Source: Paracoccus sp. JM45 (GTDB taxonomy: Bacteria > Pseudomonadota > Alphaproteobacteria > Rhodobacterales > Rhodobacteraceae). From it: a DNA stretch of 64,000 nucleotides. The stretch lies in NCBI RefSeq assembly GCF_003590715.1, contig NZ_QQVY01000003.1, positions 1-64,000 of the forward strand, in the 5' to 3' direction. A program made the position numbers and the translations under genes. Below are positions 7,823-17,429 of this stretch, piece after piece. The notes beneath the pieces were generated by a model, which searched no databases, was not told the DNA's origin, and saw only the letters and a program-made list of their open reading frames with translations. The first letter of the stretch is position 1. Each line of letters starts with the position of its first letter.

Positions 7823-9087
7823 GGGGTGGTCTGTTCCAAGGGCGGCACGACAAAACCGTCCGGCAAGGCGCTGTCCAAGGCATTGCTTAGCGGATCTGCC
7901 GCGGCCGGATCCTGCGGTTCGGTCGTATCCTCGGTGATCGGGGCTGTTGCGGGATCGGGCAGGGCCAAAGGCTCGGCCGGTTGCGGGACGGCGGGTTCGA
8001 CAGTGCCTTCGGGCAGGGCAATCGCTGCAACGGGCGGTGTCGTCGCCCCGGATGCACCGGTCACATCCGAAATCGTGACGCCTGCGTCAAGAAACTCGAC
8101 CGAGGTGCCACCGATGCGGACCATGCGGGCCAGTTCCTCGGCGTCCCAATTGGTCAGGCGCACACAGCCGTTGGACTGGTTGCTGAACAATTGCGACGGG
8201 GTGGGCGTGCCGTGGATGCCATAGGTCGGCTTCGTCAGGCCGATCCAGACGGTGCCGACAGGGCCGTTCGGGCCGGGGGGCACGACCAGCGGTTTGTCGT
8301 TGCCCGCCTGCCGGAAATTCACGTCGGGATTATAGGTGTAATTCGGGTTCACCGCGACGGTCCGCACATTATGGGTGCCTTCTGGCGATGGCGTGACGGT
8401 CGATCCGATGGTCGCAGGGTAATCCACGACCATCCGGCCATTGGAATCATATCCCGCCACACGGCGGTTGGCCTTGTCTATAATGATCCGCGACACCTGA
8501 CCGCGCATTGGCGGGTTCGGGGCCATGACCTGAATGGTCGCACCGGGCACCAGGTCCACACCGGGGTTCAGGAACTGGATGAATTTTTCATCCATATGGA
8601 AACGTTCGCCCAAACGCTCGGCGACGCTGGTATGGGCCATTGCGGTCATCTGGGCCTTTTCGGCGTAATCCGTGGGGATGTGGTCCACCAGCCCTTCGGC
8701 GTCGGCATCGGTGATCACATAGGTTTTCGTGACCGACCCTGATGAGAATGCCTGCAGCAGGTTCCAGACATGTGGGTCCATGATTCCGTCCATCGGCAGG
8801 CCGGTCCGGCGTTCGAATGCCTTGATGGCGCTCTGGCTCATGCCGCCTTTAAAGCCGTCGATGACACCGGGGGACGTGCCCGACCGGTCCAGCAGGATCT
8901 GAACCTTGGCCGTCAGGGGGGTGCGTCCACGGGGCAGGTCGCCACCGCCATATTGGGCGGCCTCGATATCGGCGGCGGTGAAGGGCAGGTCCTGTTGGGC
9001 CAAGGCAGGCAGGGACATCCCCAGCCCGAACACCATAGCAAGTGTCAGGTGATGTACGCTGTAGCGGCGGGCGGGGGTGGGGGTCAT
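7819..9087 (-). CDS. L,D-transpeptidase with peptidoglycan-binding domain (YkuD family)
   Basis: A 422-residue periplasmic enzyme expected to make 3-3 peptidoglycan cross-links or attach proteins to the wall. It has a signal peptide (about residues 1-30), a PG_binding_1-like repeat (VIDGFKGGMSQSAIKAFERRTGLPMDGI), a LysM-like segment, then the YkuD domain with the catalytic motif HGTPTPSQLFSNQSNGCVRL ending in the active Cys. A Pro/Ala/Glu-rich tail of about 70 residues follows. The start at 9087 has a GGAG site 7 bases upstream; a longer start at 9108 is possible. Confidence 0.93.
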   Translation of the reverse strand: MTPTPARRYSVHHLTLAMVFGLGMSLPALAQQDLPFTAADIEAAQYGGGDLPRGRTPLTAKVQILLDRSGTSPGVIDGFKGGMSQSAIKAFERRTGLPMDGIMDPHVWNLLQAFSSGSVTKTYVITDADAEGLVDHIPTDYAEKAQMTAMAHTSVAERLGERFHMDEKFIQFLNPGVDLVPGATIQVMAPNPPMRGQVSRIIIDKANRRVAGYDSNGRMVVDYPATIGSTVTPSPEGTHNVRTVAVNPNYTYNPDVNFRQAGNDKPLVVPPGPNGPVGTVWIGLTKPTYGIHGTPTPSQLFSNQSNGCVRLTNWDAEELARMVRIGGTSVEFLDAGVTISDVTGASGATTPPVAAIALPEGTVEPAVPQPAEPLALPDPATAPITEDTTEPQDPAAADPLSNALDSALPDGFVVPPLEQTTP

Positions 9088-9235
9088 CTGAAAGCTCCGA
9101 TCATGCAAGCGGCAACATCAAACATTAAGCGGAAAACCGCCAGAGAGATTGCCGCTCACATTTCGTTCAAATGGGGATTGCGTTCCGCACTGCGGAATGC
9201 CAGCCTGCATATTGAAATTGGGGAGGAGTTTCACG

Positions 9236-10294
9236 ATGACCACGCAGTCTTGCAAGACGGCGCTGATGGCGGCTGGCCTGACCATAGCGATGTCGACACC
9301 GATTTTTGCCGAAACAGTTCTGATCTATGGTGAACCCGGCCCGAACCGCGGTGCCCGCGCCGAGGCGACGCAATGGTTCGCCGATAAGATCGCCGACGAA
9401 TCAGGCGGCGATCTGCGACTGGATATCAACTGGGGTGGCGCGCTTTTTTCCGAAAAAGCATCGGTGCAATCCTTGCGTGACGGCGTGGCCGATCTGGGCA
9501 GCGTCATCGGCGTCTATTTCCCGCAGGATATGATCGCCTATGGCATTGCGGACCTGCCAATGAACAACCCCGATCCGTGGGTGGGCATGAAGGCCACCGA
9601 CGATCTGATGCGCAATAACGAACAGATCACCGCGAATTTGGCGGCACAGAATCTGGTCTATGTCGGGACCTATACCACCTCGGCGGTGCAGATGGGGTGC
9701 AAGGGCAGGACGATCGAAACTGTTGATGACATTTCGGGCGCAAAGGTGCGCGGCGTCGGTGCCTATGGCCAGACGTTCCGCGATATGGGCGCCAATCTTG
9801 TCGATATGTCCGTCTATGAGGCGTATCAGGGGCTGGAAAGCGGGCTGATCGATTGCACGCAGACCTATTCCTATCTGGTCGCTGCCCTGAAATTCGACGA
9901 GGTTTTCGACAGCTACACCTTCATCGACTGGGGCCAGATCGGTGGTCTTGGCATCATGATGAACAAATCGATGTTCGACGCGCTGACTCCTGAAGAACAG
10001 GACATCATCATGACCGCTGGCGAAGGTCTGGCTGACGAATTCGGTCGCATCATCGGACAAGCCAATGACGAATCGATCAAGATGCTGGAAGACAACGGCA
10101 CCGAAATTGTCCGCTTTAGCGACGAAGACCGCACCAAACTGACCGAGGCCGGCCAGAAATATCTGGATGACTGGTCGGCGCGTGCCGATGCATCCGGTCT
10201 GGACGGTCAGGCCTTGCTGGAAGAATATCGCGGGCTGATCGCGAAATATTCCGACGAAAAAGACCAGCAGGGCTATCCCTGGGAACGGGGCTGA
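9236..10294 (+). CDS. TRAP transporter substrate-binding protein (DctP family)
   Basis: A 352-residue periplasmic binding protein with a signal peptide ending near MSTPIFAE. Typical DctP features are LFSEKASVQSLRDGVADLG in the first lobe and ISGAKVRGVGAYGQTFRDMGANLV, where the Arg of the K-V-R segment corresponds to the residue that binds the substrate carboxylate in this family. The ATG at 9236 follows a GGAGGAG site. It is the first gene of a dctPQM set, directly upstream of an IclR regulator and a beta-oxidation operon, so the ligand is inferred to be a carboxylate fed into that pathway. Confidence 0.93.
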   Translation: MTTQSCKTALMAAGLTIAMSTPIFAETVLIYGEPGPNRGARAEATQWFADKIADESGGDLRLDINWGGALFSEKASVQSLRDGVADLGSVIGVYFPQDMIAYGIADLPMNNPDPWVGMKATDDLMRNNEQITANLAAQNLVYVGTYTTSAVQMGCKGRTIETVDDISGAKVRGVGAYGQTFRDMGANLVDMSVYEAYQGLESGLIDCTQTYSYLVAALKFDEVFDSYTFIDWGQIGGLGIMMNKSMFDALTPEEQDIIMTAGEGLADEFGRIIGQANDESIKMLEDNGTEIVRFSDEDRTKLTEAGQKYLDDWSARADASGLDGQALLEEYRGLIAKYSDEKDQQGYPWERG

Positions 10295-10298
10295 TCGC

Positions 10299-10805
10299 AT
10301 GAAAACGATCGAGCGGACCTTGCTGGACCTTGCGGTGCTGGCCCTGGCTTTGCTGGGCGGCGTGATTTTCATCAATGTGGTGATGCGCTCTGTTTTCGGG
10401 ACGGGTCTGCCCGATGCCATCATCATGGTGCGGGAACTGATGGTTGCGGCCGTCATCCTGCCCATGGCGGCGGCGACCGCCGCGCGGTCGCATGTTGCAG
10501 TGACCTTTATCAGCGACCGGCTGCCGGATCCTGTGCGGGCGTGGCTGATCGTTCTGGGCCATGCCGTCGGCGTGCTTGCGCTGCTGCCGCTGCTTTATGC
10601 CGCGCAGCGGATGCTGGGGCAGACCTGGACCTCGGGCGAGTTTTATTATGGCGACCTGAACCTGCCGCGGTGGCCGGGGCTGGCGCTGTTTCTTGCGGGC
10701 CTGCTGCTGATGTGGGTCCGGCTTGCCATTCTGCTGGTGGGTGATCTGCGGCAGGTCATGACCACGGGCCGCATCGTGGATGCTGACGGACAAGAGGTGA
10801 TATAA
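10299..10805 (+). CDS. TRAP transporter small permease (DctQ family)
   Basis: A 168-residue inner-membrane protein with four predicted helices (about residues 12-32, 45-63, 82-104, 126-148) and the family pattern VIFINVVMRSVFG followed by ELMVAAVILPMAAATAARSHVAVTF. It begins 4 bases after the binding-protein gene, and its stop overlaps the start of the large permease by one base (TAATG). It forms the membrane complex with DctM. Confidence 0.92.
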   Translation: MKTIERTLLDLAVLALALLGGVIFINVVMRSVFGTGLPDAIIMVRELMVAAVILPMAAATAARSHVAVTFISDRLPDPVRAWLIVLGHAVGVLALLPLLYAAQRMLGQTWTSGEFYYGDLNLPRWPGLALFLAGLLLMWVRLAILLVGDLRQVMTTGRIVDADGQEVI

Positions 10806-12133
10806 TGGATGCCATGACGATCGGCATGACGGCGCTTGCGCTGGTCCTGATCCTGCTGGCGATGCGGGTGCCCATTGCTTTTGTGTTGGCGGGCGTTGCC
10901 AGTCTGGGAACGTTTCTGGTCTATGCGACGCGGACTGGGGGCTGGGCACCGGAACGGGCGCTGAACCCGACCAGTTCGGTCGTGCTGTCGAATTTCTTCG
11001 ATCTGGTTCATTCCTATGACCTGTCGATGGTGCCGCTGTTCGTGGCGCTGGGGAATATTGCTTTCTATGCCGGTATCACGACGCGCATCTATGATGCGGC
11101 GGCGGTCTGGTTGCGGACGGTGCCGGGGGGCGTTGCGATGGCCTCGGTCCTTGGATGTGGCGGGTTTTCGGCAATCTCGGGGTCGTCGATCGCTTGCGCA
11201 TCAACGATGGGGCGTATCTGCGTGCCGGAAATGCTGCGGATGGGTTATGACCCGCGTCTTGCCACGTCATCGGTTGCTGTTGGTGGCACGCTGGGGTCGC
11301 TGATCCCGCCTTCGGTGCTGTTTATTCTGTATGGCATCTTTACCGAGACCTCTATCGCGCAGCTGTTTCTTGCAGGGATTTTGCCAGGTCTGCTGTCATT
11401 GGGCGGGATGCTTCTGGTCATCGCATGGTGGGTGTCGCGTGACCCGTCAGCCGCACCGCGCGGGTCATCCGATGGTGCCAGCCGGACCGAAGCCGCAATT
11501 GCCGCATGGCCCGCCCTACTGCTGTTCGTGGTCATCGTTGGCGGCATCTATGGTGGTATCTTCACCGCAACCGAGGCTGCGGCCGTCTGTGTGGTCCTGA
11601 CCACCTTTATCGGTTTTGCCCAACGTCGCCTGACATTTGAGGTGCTGTGGCGTGCAGTTCGCGAAAGCCTTGTCCAGACCTCGGCGATCTTCCTGATCGC
11701 GGGTGCGGCCAAGATTTTCGTCAGCTTTGTCGCCCTGACCGGTGTGGCAGGGGCCATTGTCGGCATGGTTCAGGACGCACAGCTGTCCTATGTCATGCTG
11801 TTGGTAGTGATTGTGCTGATCTATCTGGTGCTGGGAATGTTTCTTGATCCCATCGGCATCATGGTCCTGACGCTGCCCTTCATGGTTCCGCTGGTCGAGG
11901 GTTATGGCATGGACCTGATCTGGTTCGGGGTCATTGTCATCAAGCTGCTGGAAATCGGGTTGATAACACCGCCTGTCGGGCTGAACGTCTTTGTGGTCAG
12001 CAACGTCACCAAGAACGTCAGCATCGACAAGATATTTGCCGGTGTTACCCGCTTCCTTGTGGTCGATTTTCTGGTGCTGGTCATTCTGATCGCGTTCCCG
12101 ACCATCTCGATCATCATTCCGGCATCGATGTGA
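10805..12133 (+). CDS. TRAP transporter large permease (DctM family)
   Basis: A 442-residue protein with about 12 membrane segments that catalyses sodium-driven import together with DctQ. Family motifs include MRVPIAFVLAGVAS, a GGFSAISGSSIACASTMG segment, a GGTLGSLIPPSVLFILYGI segment, and GLITPPVGLNVFVV near the C-terminus. These Gly/Ser/Pro-rich stretches are the DctM sodium/substrate region hallmarks. It ends 4 bases before the IclR gene, suggesting one transcript. Confidence 0.95.
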   Translation: MDAMTIGMTALALVLILLAMRVPIAFVLAGVASLGTFLVYATRTGGWAPERALNPTSSVVLSNFFDLVHSYDLSMVPLFVALGNIAFYAGITTRIYDAAAVWLRTVPGGVAMASVLGCGGFSAISGSSIACASTMGRICVPEMLRMGYDPRLATSSVAVGGTLGSLIPPSVLFILYGIFTETSIAQLFLAGILPGLLSLGGMLLVIAWWVSRDPSAAPRGSSDGASRTEAAIAAWPALLLFVVIVGGIYGGIFTATEAAAVCVVLTTFIGFAQRRLTFEVLWRAVRESLVQTSAIFLIAGAAKIFVSFVALTGVAGAIVGMVQDAQLSYVMLLVVIVLIYLVLGMFLDPIGIMVLTLPFMVPLVEGYGMDLIWFGVIVIKLLEIGLITPPVGLNVFVVSNVTKNVSIDKIFAGVTRFLVVDFLVLVILIAFPTISIIIPASM

Positions 12134-12137
12134 CGAT

Positions 12138-12965
12138 ATGAGCAATCACCCCCGCCCCGACTATGAAGAGGACCGCAACTTTGCCACAACGTTGGCGCGC
12201 GGCCTGTCCGTCCTGCGGGCCTTCAGGGCGGGGGATGACGGTCTGACGAACGCCCAGATCGCTGAAAGGACCAACCTGCCGAAATCGACGGTGTCGCGGC
12301 TGACCTTTACGCTGGGGTGTCTTGGGTATCTGACCCAGCCGCAGCGGGCCGACCGGTATCGCCCCGGTCCGACGCTGTTGGCGATGGGCCATGTGGCGGC
12401 GGCATCCTTGTCGTTTCTGGACCCCGCGCATGACATGATGCAATCGCTGGCCGATGAAACCGGCACGCTGGTTCTGTTCGCTGTCCGCGACCGTGACAAG
12501 ATCGCCCTGATGCGGACATGGCGGCCGCAGCGCGCGGCCTCGATCTGGCTGGAGGTCGGGCACCGGCTGCCGCTTGGCGGGTCGTCATCGGGTCTGGGCT
12601 GGCTGGGGGCCAGCACGCGCGACGAATTTGCGGGCATGCACGCCGATCACCCCGAAACCGCATTGGACGGGACCAGCCTTACCGATCTGCGTCTGGAAGG
12701 GCGCAGCCAGCTGATCGCCCAAGGCTATGCCGTGGTGCGCAATGACCTGCGCTATTCGCGCAATATCTCTGCCGTGGCGGTGCCGTTCCGGTCCACCCGT
12801 CTGGCGGGGCCTGTCACCTTTTCCTGCGGCGCGCTGGACGATGTCCTGCCCGACGCCCGCATCCACGCCGAGGTCGGTCCCCTTTTGCGGGACACCGTCG
12901 CACGGCTGCAACTTCTGATCGGGCAGCAGGGCAACCCTGCATGGTCCGGTTCACCAAATGACTGA
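12138..12965 (+). CDS. IclR-family transcriptional regulator
   Basis: A 275-residue regulator. An N-terminal winged helix-turn-helix (TTLARGLSVLRAF, then LTNAQIAERTNLPKSTVSRLTFTLGCLGYL) is followed by an effector-binding GAF-like domain with the IclR pattern SIWLEVGHRLPLGGSSSGLGWL and a GYAVVRNDLRYSRNISAVAVPF segment. It lies between the transporter and the beta-oxidation genes in the same direction, so it is the likely regulator of one or both, with a pathway acid or CoA ester as the possible effector. Confidence 0.93.
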   Translation: MSNHPRPDYEEDRNFATTLARGLSVLRAFRAGDDGLTNAQIAERTNLPKSTVSRLTFTLGCLGYLTQPQRADRYRPGPTLLAMGHVAAASLSFLDPAHDMMQSLADETGTLVLFAVRDRDKIALMRTWRPQRAASIWLEVGHRLPLGGSSSGLGWLGASTRDEFAGMHADHPETALDGTSLTDLRLEGRSQLIAQGYAVVRNDLRYSRNISAVAVPFRSTRLAGPVTFSCGALDDVLPDARIHAEVGPLLRDTVARLQLLIGQQGNPAWSGSPND

Positions 12966-12975
12966 AGGAGCCTTC

Positions 12976-15066
12976 ATGTCCGTGACCTATCACCGCGACG
13001 GCGCGGTCGGCATCATCACCATTGCCAACCCGCCCGTGAATGCCATGTCCCTTGCTGTCCGCAGCGGCCTGATGGATGCCGCCGCCGCCTTTGCCACCGA
13101 TGATCAGGCCCTGTCGGGTGTGATCCTGTGCGATGGTCGCACATGGGTCGCGGGGGCCGATATTTCCGAATTCGGCAAACCGCCGATCCAGCCGTTTCTG
13201 CCTGATGTGATCGACACGATCGAACGTCTGGAAAAGCCGGTAGTTGCCGCGTTCCACGGGACCGCCCTTGGTGGCGGGTTGGAACTGGCACTGGGGGCGC
13301 ATGCCCGCATCGCCGCGCCAGCTGCCCGCATGGGCCTGCCCGAAGTGACGCTTGGCCTACTGCCCGGTGCCGGTGGCACGCAGCGTGTGCCGCGTCTGGC
13401 CGGTCTGAAGGCGGCGTTGGAAATGATCACCTCGGCCCGTCAGGTTCCGGCCTCCGAAGCGCAGGAGCTGGGCCTGATCGACCGCATCGCGACAGGCGAT
13501 CTGACGCAGGACGCGATGGCCTTTGCGCGTGAACTGGCAGGCAGCACCCCGCGCCGCACGGGGGATCTGCCGACCCCCGACAATGATCCGGCGCTGGTGG
13601 CGGACATCAAGGCCAGTCTGGCCCGCAAGGTGCCGGGCCAGATAGCCCAAGCCCGCGCGGTGGATGCTGTGGTCGAAGGACTGGGCGTGCCGCTGGCCGA
13701 AGGCATGGCGCAGGAACGCGCCAAGTTTCAGGAATTGATGCAGACCCCCCAACGCGCCGCAATGATTCATGCGTTTTTCAGCGAACGCGCTGTGGCGCAG
13801 CTGCCTGAAATCGCTGACGTCAAACCGCGCGTTTTTGACCGCATCGGTGTCATTGGTGGTGGCACGATGGGTGCGGGCATCGCGGTTTCCGCACTGCTGG
13901 CTGGGTTGGACGTGACGCTGATTGAACGCGATGACGCCGCCGCCGAAAAAGCCGCCGCAGGCGTCGCCAAGATACTGGAGGGCAGCGTCAAGCGCGGCAA
14001 GCTGAGGGCTGACAAGTGTGATGCCATTCTGGCCAACAGCTTCCGCGCCGCCGGCGATTACGCTGCACTGGCGCAGGCCGATCTGATCATCGAAGCCGTC
14101 TTTGAAAAGATGGAGGTGAAAGAGGATGTCTTCACCCGTCTGGATGCCATCGCCAAGCCGGGCGCGATTCTGGCGACGAACACCTCCTATCTGGACGTGA
14201 ACCGCATCGCCGCCGTGACCAGCCGCCCGCAGGACGTGATCGGGCTGCACTTTTTTTCCCCCGCCCATGTGATGCGCCTGCTAGAGGTGGTGGTCGCCGA
14301 CCACACCGCGCCTGACGTGACCGCAACGGGCTTTGCATTGGCGCGTAAGCTGAAGAAGATCGCCGTGCGTGCGGGTGTTTGCGACGGCTTTATCGGCAAC
14401 CGTATCCTGTCGCATTACCGCATGGCGGCGGATGCGATGGTGCTGGACGGGGCCTCGCCCTATCAGATTGACCGCGCGCTGACTGATTTCGGATTTGCGA
14501 TGGGGCCTTATGCCGTGTCGGATCTGGCGGGGCTGGATATCGGCTATTTCACTCGCCAGCGGAAGGCAGCTGACCTGCATCCGCGCGATCGCGTGCCGGT
14601 CTTTGCCGACCGCCTGTACGAACAGGGCCATCTGGGACGCAAATCGGGGCAGGGCTATTACATCTATGATGCCGACAGCCCGAATGGCCGTCAGGACCCC
14701 GCGCTGGCAGGTCTGCTGGAACAGGTCCGCGCCGATCTGGGCATCACCCCGCGCGACTTTACCGATGCGGAAATCGTCGCGCGTTATATGGCGGCGATGG
14801 TGAACGAATCCGCGCGCGTTGTGCAGGATGGCATCGCGCTGCGGCCGCTGGATGTCGATGTGGTACTGTTGAACGGATACGGCTTTCCGCGCTGGCGGGG
14901 CGGCCCGCTGCATTGGGCCGACCATCAGGGTCTGGCCAGCATAGTGGCCGATATCGAAACCTTTGCCGAAACCGACGACCATTACTGGCAGGTGGCCCCC
15001 TTGTTGCGCGATCTGGCGCAACAGGGCCGCAGCTTTGCCGCATTGAACGAAGGGAAACCCGCATGA
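12976..15066 (+). CDS. Enoyl-CoA hydratase/3-hydroxyacyl-CoA dehydrogenase, FadJ/PimF type
   Basis: A 696-residue bifunctional enzyme for two successive beta-oxidation steps. The N-terminal crotonase domain has [16 protein letters not shown] (oxyanion hole) and [18 protein letters not shown] with the catalytic Glu. The Rossmann domain starts near residue 290 ([14 protein letters not shown]), followed by [17 protein letters not shown] with the dehydrogenase catalytic His and the C-terminal 3HCDH domains. The ATG at 12976 follows AAGGAG; an alternative ATG at 12958 overlaps the IclR stop. Its stop overlaps the thiolase start (ATGA). Confidence 0.95.
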   Translation: MSVTYHRDGAVGIITIANPPVNAMSLAVRSGLMDAAAAFATDDQALSGVILCDGRTWVAGADISEFGKPPIQPFLPDVIDTIERLEKPVVAAFHGTALGGGLELALGAHARIAAPAARMGLPEVTLGLLPGAGGTQRVPRLAGLKAALEMITSARQVPASEAQELGLIDRIATGDLTQDAMAFARELAGSTPRRTGDLPTPDNDPALVADIKASLARKVPGQIAQARAVDAVVEGLGVPLAEGMAQERAKFQELMQTPQRAAMIHAFFSERAVAQLPEIADVKPRVFDRIGVIGGGTMGAGIAVSALLAGLDVTLIERDDAAAEKAAAGVAKILEGSVKRGKLRADKCDAILANSFRAAGDYAALAQADLIIEAVFEKMEVKEDVFTRLDAIAKPGAILATNTSYLDVNRIAAVTSRPQDVIGLHFFSPAHVMRLLEVVVADHTAPDVTATGFALARKLKKIAVRAGVCDGFIGNRILSHYRMAADAMVLDGASPYQIDRALTDFGFAMGPYAVSDLAGLDIGYFTRQRKAADLHPRDRVPVFADRLYEQGHLGRKSGQGYYIYDADSPNGRQDPALAGLLEQVRADLGITPRDFTDAEIVARYMAAMVNESARVVQDGIALRPLDVDVVLLNGYGFPRWRGGPLHWADHQGLASIVADIETFAETDDHYWQVAPLLRDLAQQGRSFAALNEGKPA

Positions 15067-16238
15067 AACAGCCGGTTATCGTCTCGACCGCCCGTACGCC
15101 CATCGGCAAGGCCGGTCGCGGTGCATTCAACATGACCCACGGGGCTGTCATGGCCAGCGCCGTCGCGCGCGCCGTCGTGGACCGCGCAGGCATCGACCCC
15201 GCCCTGATCGAGGACAGCATCTGGGGCTGCGGCTATCCTGAATATGTCACTGGCGGCAATATTGCCCGCCAGACCGTGATCCGCGCCGGCCTGCCTGACA
15301 CGATTGCGGGCACGACGGTCAACCGTTTCTGTGCATCCGGTCTGCAAGCACTGGCGATGGGCGCGCATATGGTCGCGCAAGAGGGCGCGCGGGCCATTCT
15401 GGTCGGCGGCGTGGAAAGCATTTCCATGGTCCAGCCGCCTGTGCGCAATTCACGCGAGGCGTGGATCGAGGCGAACCGCCCCGACCTCTATGTCACGATG
15501 ATCGAAACCGCCGATAACGTCGCCGCGCGATATAACGTCAGCCGTCAGGCACAGGACGAATATGCCGTCCAGTCGCAGGCCCGCACTGCTGCGGCGCAAC
15601 AGGCCGGTATTTTTGATGACGAGATCATTCCGATGACCGTCGCCAAAAAGGTCACGGACAAAGCCACCGGCGAAACCCGCGAAGAACAGGTCACCCTGAC
15701 CGCCGATGAAGGCAACCGCCCCGGCACCGCGCTGGAAAACCTGTCCAAGCTGGAACCCGTGCGCGGCGCGGGCAACTTTATCACCGCTGGCAACGCGTCG
15801 CAGTTGTCGGATGGTGCGGCGGCCCTGCTGGTCATGGACGCCGATCTAGCCGCAGCCGAGGGGCTGGCTCCGTTGGGCGCGTTCCACAGCTTTGCCGTTG
15901 CGGGCTGTGCGCCCGATGAAATGGGCATCGGCCCGATCTATGCCGTGCCGCGCCTGTTGGAACGTGCCGGCCTGACCGTCGACGACATCGACCTGTGGGA
16001 GCTGAACGAGGCTTTCGCCAGCCAGTGCCTGTATTGCCGCGACGTGCTGGGCATCGATCCGGCCAAATACAACGTCAACGGCGGCGCGATCTCGATCGGG
16101 CATCCCTTTGGCATGACCGGTGCGCGGACCGCAGGGCACATCCTGCGCGAAGGCCAGCGCCGCCGCGCCAAATGGGGTGTCGTCACGATGTGTATTGGCG
16201 GAGGCCAAGGTGCCGCCGGACTTGTGGAGTTCTTCTGA
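15063..16238 (+). CDS. Acetyl-CoA C-acyltransferase (thiolase)
   Basis: A 391-residue thiolase performing the chain-shortening step of beta-oxidation. The acyl-enzyme cysteine is C90 in NRFCASGLQALAMG; the other active-site residues are H347 in ISIGHPFG and C377 in the CIGGGQGAAG motif near the end. Length and motifs suit a degradative thiolase. The start overlaps the preceding stop by ATGA and its own stop overlaps the next start (TGATG), so translation is coupled. Confidence 0.95.
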   Translation: MKQPVIVSTARTPIGKAGRGAFNMTHGAVMASAVARAVVDRAGIDPALIEDSIWGCGYPEYVTGGNIARQTVIRAGLPDTIAGTTVNRFCASGLQALAMGAHMVAQEGARAILVGGVESISMVQPPVRNSREAWIEANRPDLYVTMIETADNVAARYNVSRQAQDEYAVQSQARTAAAQQAGIFDDEIIPMTVAKKVTDKATGETREEQVTLTADEGNRPGTALENLSKLEPVRGAGNFITAGNASQLSDGAAALLVMDADLAAAEGLAPLGAFHSFAVAGCAPDEMGIGPIYAVPRLLERAGLTVDDIDLWELNEAFASQCLYCRDVLGIDPAKYNVNGGAISIGHPFGMTGARTAGHILREGQRRRAKWGVVTMCIGGGQGAAGLVEFF

Positions 16239-17425
16239 TGGATATGCGTTTTACCCCCGATGAACTGGCCTTCGCCGCCGAGGTTCGTGAATTTCTGGCG
16301 TCGGAACTGGACCCCGCGCTGGCTGAAAAGAACCGCCTGCACCAATCTTTGACCAAGGCCGAGATGGAAGGCTGGCACGCCAAGCTGCACGCCAAAGGCT
16401 GGCTGGCCGGCAATTGGCCGCGTGAATTCGGCGGCGCAGGCTGGACTGCCATCCAGCGCCATATCTTCGAAGAAGAATCCGCCAAGGCCCATGCCCCGCG
16501 TATCGTGCCCTTCGGCATTGCCATGCTGGGCCCGGTTCTGCAGAAATTCGGCAGCAAGGAACAGCAGGATTACTGGCTGCCGCGCATTCTGAACGGCGAT
16601 GACTGGTGGTGCCAGGGCTATTCCGAACCGGGTGCGGGGTCCGACCTTGCAGGCCTGCGTTGCCGTGCGGAACGTCAGGGCGACCATTATGTCGTGAACG
16701 GCCAGAAGACATGGACCACGCTTGGCCAGCACGCGAATATGATCTTCTGTCTGGTCCGCACCTCGACTGAAGGCAAGAAGCAGGAAGGCATCAGCTTCCT
16801 GTTGATCGATATGGACACGCCGGGCGTGACCGTCCGCCCCATCGTCCTGCTGGATGGCACCGCCGAGGTGAACGAGGTGTTCTTCGACGATGTCAAAGTC
16901 CCCGTTGAAAACCTGGTGGGCGAAGAAAATAAGGGCTGGACCTATGCCAAATATCTGCTGACCCATGAACGCACCAATATCGCGGGCGTCGGTTTTGCAA
17001 CGGCGGCGCTGGACAATCTGAAGCGTGTGGCCAAGGCGCAGATCCATCGCGGCAAGCCGCTGGATCAGGACCCGCTGTTCGCCGCACAGATCGCGACGAC
17101 GGAAATCGAACTGATGGCCATGTCCACGACCAACCTGCGAATGCTGTCGGTCGCGGCCCAAGGTCAGGCACCGGGCGTCGAAAGCAGCATGCTCAAGATC
17201 AAGGGCACCCAGATCCGGCAACAGCTGGATGCGCTGACGCGGCGTGCCTATGGCGGATGGGCGCAGGCCCTGCCGATGGAAACCGGCAATCAGGGTCAAC
17301 CCCTTGATGCCGATGATGTTCTGTCGGCCACGGCCAACTATCTGAACAACCGCAAGCTGTCGATCTATGGCGGCTCGAACGAGATCCAGCGCGGCATCAT
17401 CGCCGGCACTCTGGCGAAAGGATAA
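16238..17425 (+). CDS. Acyl-CoA dehydrogenase, large-subunit type (PimC-like)
   Basis: A 395-residue flavoenzyme subunit for the first oxidation step. FAD/acyl-CoA motifs are visible: GYSEPGAGSDLAGLRC, YVVNGQKTWTT and a C-terminal IYGGSNEIQRGIIAG. At the position of the C-terminal catalytic Glu of medium-chain enzymes the sequence has Gly (IYGGS), but E244 in THERTNIAG aligns with the alternative catalytic Glu of isovaleryl-CoA dehydrogenase and FadE26-type subunits. The shorter paralogue follows after 4 bases, as in pimC-pimD, suggesting a heteromeric enzyme. Confidence 0.92.
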   Translation: MDMRFTPDELAFAAEVREFLASELDPALAEKNRLHQSLTKAEMEGWHAKLHAKGWLAGNWPREFGGAGWTAIQRHIFEEESAKAHAPRIVPFGIAMLGPVLQKFGSKEQQDYWLPRILNGDDWWCQGYSEPGAGSDLAGLRCRAERQGDHYVVNGQKTWTTLGQHANMIFCLVRTSTEGKKQEGISFLLIDMDTPGVTVRPIVLLDGTAEVNEVFFDDVKVPVENLVGEENKGWTYAKYLLTHERTNIAGVGFATAALDNLKRVAKAQIHRGKPLDQDPLFAAQIATTEIELMAMSTTNLRMLSVAAQGQAPGVESSMLKIKGTQIRQQLDALTRRAYGGWAQALPMETGNQGQPLDADDVLSATANYLNNRKLSIYGGSNEIQRGIIAGTLAKG

Positions 17426-17429
17426 GGCG

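Noticed and set aside
13357-14268. Minus-strand open frame of 303 codons opposite the fadJ-type gene
   Set aside because: Shadow frame with antisense composition; the plus-strand enzyme accounts for the DNA.
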